From an uncultured Gemmatimonadaceae bacterium (GTDB taxonomy: Bacteria > Gemmatimonadota > Gemmatimonadetes > Gemmatimonadales > Gemmatimonadaceae): 6,676 nucleotides of DNA. A model generated the notes under the pieces. The model saw only the letters and a list, made by a program, of their open reading frames with translations. It was not told the origin of the DNA and did no database searches. A program made the translations under genes and the position numbers. This document shows, one piece after another, positions 1 through 4,725 of this stretch (within the stretch, counting starts at the first letter, position 1; each line of letters starts with the position of its first letter). The stretch covers positions 1 through 6,676 of the forward strand of contig CATPBD010000072.1 in assembly GCA_955652265.1 (NCBI GenBank), given 5' to 3'.

Positions 1-1
1 C

Positions 2-1252
2 GAGCAAAGCATTAAAACTGCTTTGAAGAACAAAGGACCGGACGGTCTAATGTGGTCCCCGAGGCCTGACTGGTGGGATATTGGCAGCAATTTTGGGCCA
101 CGAGCGTATATGACAGTCCTGGCTATTCGCGCTTTAAGGGAGTTTGACTTTATCTCCACCGTCTTGCATAAGGATCGTTCTGAATTAGAGCGCTACGAGG
201 ATCTTGCAAATCGGATGAATGTCAAATTAGTCGATACGCTTTGGGATGACAAACTGAATTACTTGATAAGCTATTATCAGGATGGAAAAGAGGATCGCCA
301 TATCTATATGGGATCTCTGTTGGCCTCACATTTTAACTTGCTGGACGCAGAGAAGAATCTAAAGCTGATAACAACAGCAAAAGACAAATTATTGGATGAC
401 AAATTGGGCATATACTCGTTGTATCCGATGGATCTACATCTACTGATTGATTATATGAAATTTTCCGGTAACGAGGCTGGTGATCCCTATCATTATGCCA
501 ATGGTGGAATCTGGCCTCATGGGAATGCATGGTACGCTCTCGGATTAATCAATAATGGGTTGAACAACGATGCTTTGGCATTCATCAAAACGACCATGAC
601 TTTGAATGGAATAATCAATAGTCCTAATGGTCAACCTGCTTTATACGAGTACAGAATAAGCGATAAGAATGATCCAGCTCTTTACGGCAAGATTGACAAA
701 CCTCAATTCCTGTGGGCAGGTGGATGGTACTTTTACAGCTTGTATAATTTGTTCGGACTGAGAGAAAATGAATGGAATATTTCATTTAGTCCATTCATTC
801 CAAAAGAAATGGATTCTGTACAGTTAACCGTTGCTATCAGGGGAGTTCCTGTAATTGTCGATATCAAGGGGGAGGGGAGTACATTATCCTCGATCCTGTT
901 CGATGGAAGGGAAATTCCATCAGCTATTATTCCGCTCGATATAAATCACTTAAGCAAGATCGCTTTGAAATTGGGGAATGCCAAAACACCCTACCTAAAT
1001 TCAGCCAATGCTTTAGTAAGGTCTCCAATGTATGATAGAGAAACAAAGACACTTGAATTCGATCTTGAATCTTTTGAAGGCCATTTAATCGAGTTACAAG
1101 TTGTATCGCCAACGGCAAAACAAAGTATTTCTGTAAATGGAAATCATATTAGTAGTGGGATTACGGAATCAAAGCAGAATGACGTATATAGAATTAATCT
1201 GAAGCATATTTCAGGTTTGGAGAGAAATCATTATTCAATAAAATTGAAATAA
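2..1252 (+). CDS. Six-hairpin glycosidase-like protein, C-terminal part (5' end outside window)
   Basis: This is probably a carbohydrate-active enzyme with an (alpha/alpha)6 barrel followed by a C-terminal beta-sandwich, related to the amylo-alpha-1,6-glucosidase/GH63-like six-hairpin group. The frame is open from base 2, so the TTG at 23 is not a credible start and the true start lies upstream. About 416 codons are visible, which I take to be roughly the last half of such an enzyme. Visible motifs are DWWDIGSNFGPR (nt 68-103), YHYANGGIWPHGNAWYALG (488-544), whose NGGIWPH core is typical of this superfamily, and WAGGWYFYSLYNLFG (713-757), which closes the barrel. From about nt 770 the sequence turns beta-rich (SFSPFIP), as in the C-terminal caps of these enzymes. 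No catalytic acid can be assigned safely. Base composition is far more AT-rich than in the genes downstream and the stop is TAA, so it may be foreign to this genome. Reaction and substrate are unknown. Confidence is high for a real gene and moderate for the family. Confidence 0.78.
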   Translation, partial: EQSIKTALKNKGPDGLMWSPRPDWWDIGSNFGPRAYMTVLAIRALREFDFISTVLHKDRSELERYEDLANRMNVKLVDTLWDDKLNYLISYYQDGKEDRHIYMGSLLASHFNLLDAEKNLKLITTAKDKLLDDKLGIYSLYPMDLHLLIDYMKFSGNEAGDPYHYANGGIWPHGNAWYALGLINNGLNNDALAFIKTTMTLNGIINSPNGQPALYEYRISDKNDPALYGKIDKPQFLWAGGWYFYSLYNLFGLRENEWNISFSPFIPKEMDSVQLTVAIRGVPVIVDIKGEGSTLSSILFDGREIPSAIIPLDINHLSKIALKLGNAKTPYLNSANALVRSPMYDRETKTLEFDLESFEGHLIELQVVSPTAKQSISVNGNHISSGITESKQNDVYRINLKHISGLERNHYSIKLK

Positions 1253-1382
1253 GGTTTCTCCCTCTTCGGGGAATTTGGAGACAAGTTGTTCACCGCCCCT
1301 CTTTGTGAAGGACTCGGATTCGCTTGACAGCGACTGGGGCGCCGCCCACAATTGGTTGCCCCATACGATGGCCCTCGCGGGG
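1253..1382. other. Composition transition zone, no recognisable gene
   Basis: This stretch follows the TAA of the AT-rich gene and leads into the GC-rich operon. G/C content is intermediate here (31 of 60 bases in 1261-1320) and then rises. An open frame runs from 1248 to the stop at 1488-1490, but its part before 1383 (for example DSDWGAAHNWLPH) matches nothing I know. Short inverted repeats (TCCC/GGGA at 1259-1272, TCTCC/GGAGA at 1257-1281) are too weak and lack a T-run, so I do not call a terminator. No clear -35/-10 pair was found, although a promoter for the downstream operon would be expected about here. Confidence 0.5.
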
Positions 1383-1490
1383 ATCATGGAAGGCGACCTC
1401 ATTCGCACGATCCGCGACAATCACAAGCACACAGCGCGCTATCACACGGCCAGAGTGCCCGGACGGCGCGAGATAGATGCGTCTGTGTAA
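1383..1490 (+). pseudogene. Hydroxypyruvate isomerase-like gene remnant
   Basis: The translation from 1383 reads IMEGDLIRTIRDNHKHTARY and then HTARVPGRREID. This closely follows the conserved C-terminal segment of hydroxypyruvate isomerases (Hyi, a xylose-isomerase-like TIM barrel), usually of the form IMEGDLIRTIRDN...GH.HTAGNPGRHE.D. The upstream three quarters of the barrel are absent in this frame. The other two forward frames just upstream do not supply them either. After EID the usual continuation (DTQELNYPAI and about 40 more residues) is replaced by ASV and a TAA stop at 1488-1490. The next gene's GTG begins three bases after the stop. The fragment is too short to fold as an enzyme, so it is best read as the debris of a gene that once preceded the operon. 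It could instead be a chance piece at a recombination or assembly joint. Confidence 0.6.
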
Positions 1491-1493
1491 AGC

Positions 1494-2558
1494 GTGAACG
1501 CTATCCGGGCTCCGGAGAATCCGATCGTCACTCCCGACATGGTCCTCGCGTCACGGCCGGACATGGAGGTGGTGGGCGTCTTCAACGCCGGTGCAACACG
1601 ATTTGGGGACGACACCGTCCTTTTCTTGCGGGTATCCGAGGCCCCGCGGAAGCTCGCCTCGGGCGGCGTCTCCGCGGCGATCTACAATGCCGACACCCGC
1701 CGCATTGAGATCAAGCGGTGGATGGAGAACACCAAAGGGCTGGATGCAAGCGATCCACGAGCGGTGATCGTCGAAGGCAGCACCTGGCTCACGTCAATGT
1801 CACACCTTCGAGTCGCCCGCTCGCGCGACGGCATTCACTTCGAGGTCGAGGGCACGCCCGCTCTGTCGCCCAGCAACCAGTACGAGGCGTTCGGGCTCGA
1901 GGATCCACGGATCACCCATCTGGATGGCACGTACTGGATCAACTACACCGCCGTGTCCCAGCACGGCATCACGACAGCCCTCGCCTCCACGAAGGACTTC
2001 CGGACGTTCGAGAGGCACGGTGTGATTTTCCCTCCGCCCAATCGCGACGTGACGATATTTCCCGAGAAGATCGGCGGTCGTTACGTCGCGCTGCACCGTC
2101 CGATGCCCGAGGGCCTTGGAAAGCCTTCGATCTGGGTCGCGTCGTCCCCGGATCTGATCTCGTGGGGCAACCACCGCCTCGTTGCGACGGCGCGTCCGGG
2201 CAAATGGGACGATGCGAAGATCGGTGGCGGAGCGGTTCCGTTCCGCGTGCACTCCGGCAATCGGGATGCGTGGCTCGCGGTCTATCACGGCGTTACGGGC
2301 TCGCCGCCCGCGTACTCATTGGGCGCACTGCTGCTGGATCTCCACGACCCCGGCAAGGTGCTGGCGCGCTCGCGCGAGCCGATCCTCAAACCCGAGACGG
2401 CGTACGAGCGCGAGGGCTTCTACGGAAACGTCGTGTTCACGTGCGGGCTGGTCGCTGAAGCCGACCTCGTGCGCATCTATTACGGCGCCGCCGATGCGGT
2501 CATGGCCGTCGCGGACCTTTCACTCGCGGAGATTCTGGCGGGGCTGTCGGAGCCGTGA
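1494..2558 (+). CDS. GH130 family beta-mannoside phosphorylase/hydrolase (protein A)
   Basis: This is a 354-residue five-bladed beta-propeller glycosidase. Characterised GH130 members cleave beta-mannosides, mostly by phosphorolysis to mannose 1-phosphate. Family marks appear in order: NPI near the N-terminus (residues 9-11), VFNAGA (29-34), GLEDPR (134-139) with Asp137 as the likely catalytic acid, VTIFPEKIGGRY (186-197), LHRPM (200-204), KIGGGA (242-247), YHGV (264-267), YEREGFYGNVVF (304-315) and YYGAAD (329-334). The Arg of LHRP and the Lys of KIGGGA are basic residues expected in phosphate-using members, so a phosphorylase is favoured over a hydrolase (inference). No signal peptide is visible, so it should be cytoplasmic. 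The GTG start is chosen because it keeps the NPI segment; later ATG codons at 1539 and 1563 would remove it. No good Shine-Dalgarno sequence precedes it. Its last four bases overlap the next gene. The sugar on the reducing side cannot be told from sequence. Confidence 0.92.
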   Translation: MNAIRAPENPIVTPDMVLASRPDMEVVGVFNAGATRFGDDTVLFLRVSEAPRKLASGGVSAAIYNADTRRIEIKRWMENTKGLDASDPRAVIVEGSTWLTSMSHLRVARSRDGIHFEVEGTPALSPSNQYEAFGLEDPRITHLDGTYWINYTAVSQHGITTALASTKDFRTFERHGVIFPPPNRDVTIFPEKIGGRYVALHRPMPEGLGKPSIWVASSPDLISWGNHRLVATARPGKWDDAKIGGGAVPFRVHSGNRDAWLAVYHGVTGSPPAYSLGALLLDLHDPGKVLARSREPILKPETAYEREGFYGNVVFTCGLVAEADLVRIYYGAADAVMAVADLSLAEILAGLSEP

Positions 2559-3742
2559 CCTTCGAGCTCGGCGTCAATTACTGGCCACGCCGAAGCGCCA
2601 TGTACATGTGGCGCGAGCTCGACATCGGCGAGGTGCGGGACGAGATGGCGCAGATCGCGGGTCTTGGCTTCGACGTCGTGCGGCTGTTCACGCTGGCGCA
2701 GGATTTCCTCCCCCAACCGCTTACCGTGGCGGCCGACATGGTTGCGAACCTCGTGGAGGTCGCGAGCGCGGCGAAGGATGCTGGGCTAAAGGTCGTGCCC
2801 ACCCTCGTCGTCATAAACATGAGCGGTAAATTCTGGTGGCCCGCCTGGATGCTTGATGCGCGCGGCCGGCCCGCCGACCTGTTCTCGGATCCGACGATCC
2901 TGCGCTCACAGTCGCTCTTGGTCGAGACGTGCGCACGCGCTCTGTCGGGAGACCACGCGATACGCGCGTTCGATCTGGCAAACGAGATCGATGATGCGCA
3001 GCGGCCGCGTACGAGAGATGCAGGCTGGCTCTGGGCGTCGCTATTGGCGAACACGGTAAGACGCGTCGCTCCCGGTACGCCGATTCAGATAGGCGCGCAC
3101 CTTCCGTCACTGACGACGGAGAACTACATGCGCGTGGACGATGTCGGCGAGGTCGCCGATGAGGACCTGATGCACGCTTACCCGCTCTACTGCAACGTCG
3201 CGCGCTCGTTTCTCGATCCGGAGCTGGTGCCCTTCTCCTGCGCGCTGACGGCCGGGCTCTCGGGGCGCGGCCGTCGTCCGCTCATGCAGGAGTTCGGACT
3301 GTGCACCGCTCCGCCGGGAGTTGCCGGACACACTATCACCGACGATTTCCTGGGACGGCCGCTCCATCAATATCTGGCGTCCGAGGAAGAGGCGGCGGCG
3401 TATTACGAGGGGGTGCTGGAAAGATTGTTGAGCACCGGTGCGGCTGGCGCCTACGCCTGGTGCTACGGCGACTACGACTCCCGACTCTTCGATCGGCCAC
3501 CATTGGCGACCGCGGTACGGGAACGCACCTTCGGACTGGTGCGGGCGGACTTGAGCGAGAAGCCCGCGGCCGCGGTGTTCCGGAATTTCAGGAAGCGTCG
3601 CGATGTCGGCGCGTTCTCTGGTTCAGAAGTGGGGGCGGCAGTGCCCCGAGTGCTGGACGTGACCGCCGACGAATACTATCGTGCGCCTGGGGCCAACTTC
3701 GAGCGACTCTACGCCGCCTGGCTCTCGCGGGAGCATTCGTGA
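2555..3742 (+). CDS. Cytoplasmic GH5-like (clan GH-A) glycoside hydrolase
   Basis: This 395-residue protein resembles (beta/alpha)8-barrel retaining glycoside hydrolases of the GH5/GH-A type. The N-terminus reads FELGVNYWPRRSAMYMW, typical of barrel strand 1. It is followed by GFDVVRLF (residues 38-45), VVPTLVV (80-86), FDLANEID (139-146) with Asn143-Glu144 as the predicted acid/base pair, MHAYPLY (206-212), LMQEFGL (243-249) with Glu246 as the predicted nucleophile, and AYAWCYGDYD (299-308) on the last strands. It lacks a signal peptide, so it should act on imported oligosaccharides. Lying between two GH130 genes, it may be a beta-mannosidase or an endo-acting enzyme that shortens mannosyl oligosaccharides, but this rests on context alone. 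The GTG start shares four bases (GTGA) with the stop of the preceding gene, and its own stop overlaps the next start in the same way. Fold and catalytic pair are well supported; exact family and substrate are not. Confidence 0.85.
   Translation: MTFELGVNYWPRRSAMYMWRELDIGEVRDEMAQIAGLGFDVVRLFTLAQDFLPQPLTVAADMVANLVEVASAAKDAGLKVVPTLVVINMSGKFWWPAWMLDARGRPADLFSDPTILRSQSLLVETCARALSGDHAIRAFDLANEIDDAQRPRTRDAGWLWASLLANTVRRVAPGTPIQIGAHLPSLTTENYMRVDDVGEVADEDLMHAYPLYCNVARSFLDPELVPFSCALTAGLSGRGRRPLMQEFGLCTAPPGVAGHTITDDFLGRPLHQYLASEEEAAAYYEGVLERLLSTGAAGAYAWCYGDYDSRLFDRPPLATAVRERTFGLVRADLSEKPAAAVFRNFRKRRDVGAFSGSEVGAAVPRVLDVTADEYYRAPGANFERLYAAWLSREHS
3729..3733 (+). promoter_or_regulatory. Shine-Dalgarno site for GH130 protein B
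   Basis: GGGAG lies five bases before the GTG at 3739, inside the end of the GH5-like gene. It supports 3739 as the start, although the frame stays open far upstream, and it suggests direct initiation as well as coupling across the GTGA overlap. Confidence 0.5.
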
Positions 3743-4725
3743 TTGCGCCGCTCGAGCGTCTCGCCACAAACCCTCTGATCCGCCCGGCGCAGATCTCTTT
3801 CGCTCGCGCGACCGGATCGTTCAATCCCGGAGCAAGCGTCGATCTCGCCAGCGGCAGGGTCGTACTACTCGTTCGTGTATACGAGGGGGATACTCGTCGG
3901 TCCTCGATCGCCATCGCGCTTTCGTCTGACGGAGTGCGGATAGATGAGATCCGGGATCGCCCGGCGATCACCCGAGAAGAGCCGTACGAGGAATGGGGCG
4001 TCGAGGATGCGCGGGTCACCTGGCTCGAGGATGAACGTCGATACGCAATCACCTATACGGGATACTCGCCGGCCGGTCCGCGCGTCTGCCTGATCACCAC
4101 CGATGATCTGCTTTCCCCCGCCCGTTACCGCCGCCACGGACCGCGCATCAACGGCGAGAACAAGAACTGCGTGGTCTTCCCGGAGAAGATCGATGGACAG
4201 TACGTGATTCTTCACCGTCCGATGCCGCGCATCGTATGCATCAGGGTGTCCTCGCTCGAATCGGAATGGCCCGAGGCTGGCGTGCCGCTGGTTGGTCCGC
4301 GTCCGGGAAGCTGGCGCAGCTCCCGCGTCGGTGCTGGCGCGCCGCCGATCCGCACGCGCATCGGTTGGCTGTTGCCATTTCACGGCGCGACCTCCATCGA
4401 AGAGGGAAACGTCTACTCGATGGGATGGTGCGTGCTCGACCTGAAGAAGCCGGAAAAAGTTCTCTACGTATCCGATGCGCCTGCGCTTACGCCTGAAGCG
4501 CCGTACGAGATCGAGCGCAACGCGATTCCCCAGGTTGACATGGCGAACTTCAGGACAGGCGTGCGCGTTGTCTTCCCGCAGGGTCTCGTCGAGCGCGGGG
4601 AAGATTTCATGGTTTACTATGGCGCCGCTGACGTATCGGTTGCCGCCGCGCGCGTGCGGAAACGCGACCTTATTGCGTCGCTCGCCGTGGCAATCAAGCT
4701 GAAGCAGGGCGGCGTGCCTCTGTGA
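3739..4725 (+). CDS. GH130 family glycosidase/phosphorylase (protein B)
   Basis: This is a second GH130-type beta-propeller of 328 residues, clearly diverged from protein A. Motifs in order: NPLIRP (11-16), FNPGA (28-32), LLVRVYEG (43-50), GVEDARVT (87-94) with Asp90 as the predicted catalytic acid, CVVFPEKIDGQY (144-155), LHRPM (158-162), SRVGAGAPPI (195-204), YSMGWCVLDLKKPEKVL (226-242) and YYGAAD (293-298). Two positions differ from the common form. EDPR is EDAR here, and the Lys of the K-I-G-G-G loop seen in protein A is Arg196. Arg could still bind phosphate, so phosphorylase activity is possible but less certain. No signal peptide is visible, so it should be cytoplasmic. The frame is open upstream to before 3301, but that part is the shadow of the GH5-like gene. 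The GTG at 3739 matches the family's N-terminus, has a ribosome site and overlaps the previous stop by GTGA. Its own stop overlaps the next gene identically. Confidence 0.9.
   Translation: MIAPLERLATNPLIRPAQISFARATGSFNPGASVDLASGRVVLLVRVYEGDTRRSSIAIALSSDGVRIDEIRDRPAITREEPYEEWGVEDARVTWLEDERRYAITYTGYSPAGPRVCLITTDDLLSPARYRRHGPRINGENKNCVVFPEKIDGQYVILHRPMPRIVCIRVSSLESEWPEAGVPLVGPRPGSWRSSRVGAGAPPIRTRIGWLLPFHGATSIEEGNVYSMGWCVLDLKKPEKVLYVSDAPALTPEAPYEIERNAIPQVDMANFRTGVRVVFPQGLVERGEDFMVYYGAADVSVAAARVRKRDLIASLAVAIKLKQGGVPL

Noticed and set aside
1257..1281. Possible hairpin or terminator after the first gene
   Set aside because: Stems are only 4-5 bp, the alternative pairings compete, and no T-run follows.
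1718..2458. 246-codon forward frame inside GH130 protein A
   Set aside because: It is an Arg-rich shadow in another frame of a gene with clear family motifs.
3301..3738. Possible N-terminal extension of GH130 protein B in the same open frame
   Set aside because: The extension overlaps the well-supported GH5-like gene in another frame, has Arg/Gly-rich shadow composition and matches nothing. GH130 homology begins at about 3760, just after the GTG at 3739.
3865..4383. 172-codon reverse-strand frame opposite GH130 protein B
   Set aside because: It is an antisense shadow with no domain-like features and no ribosome site that stands out.
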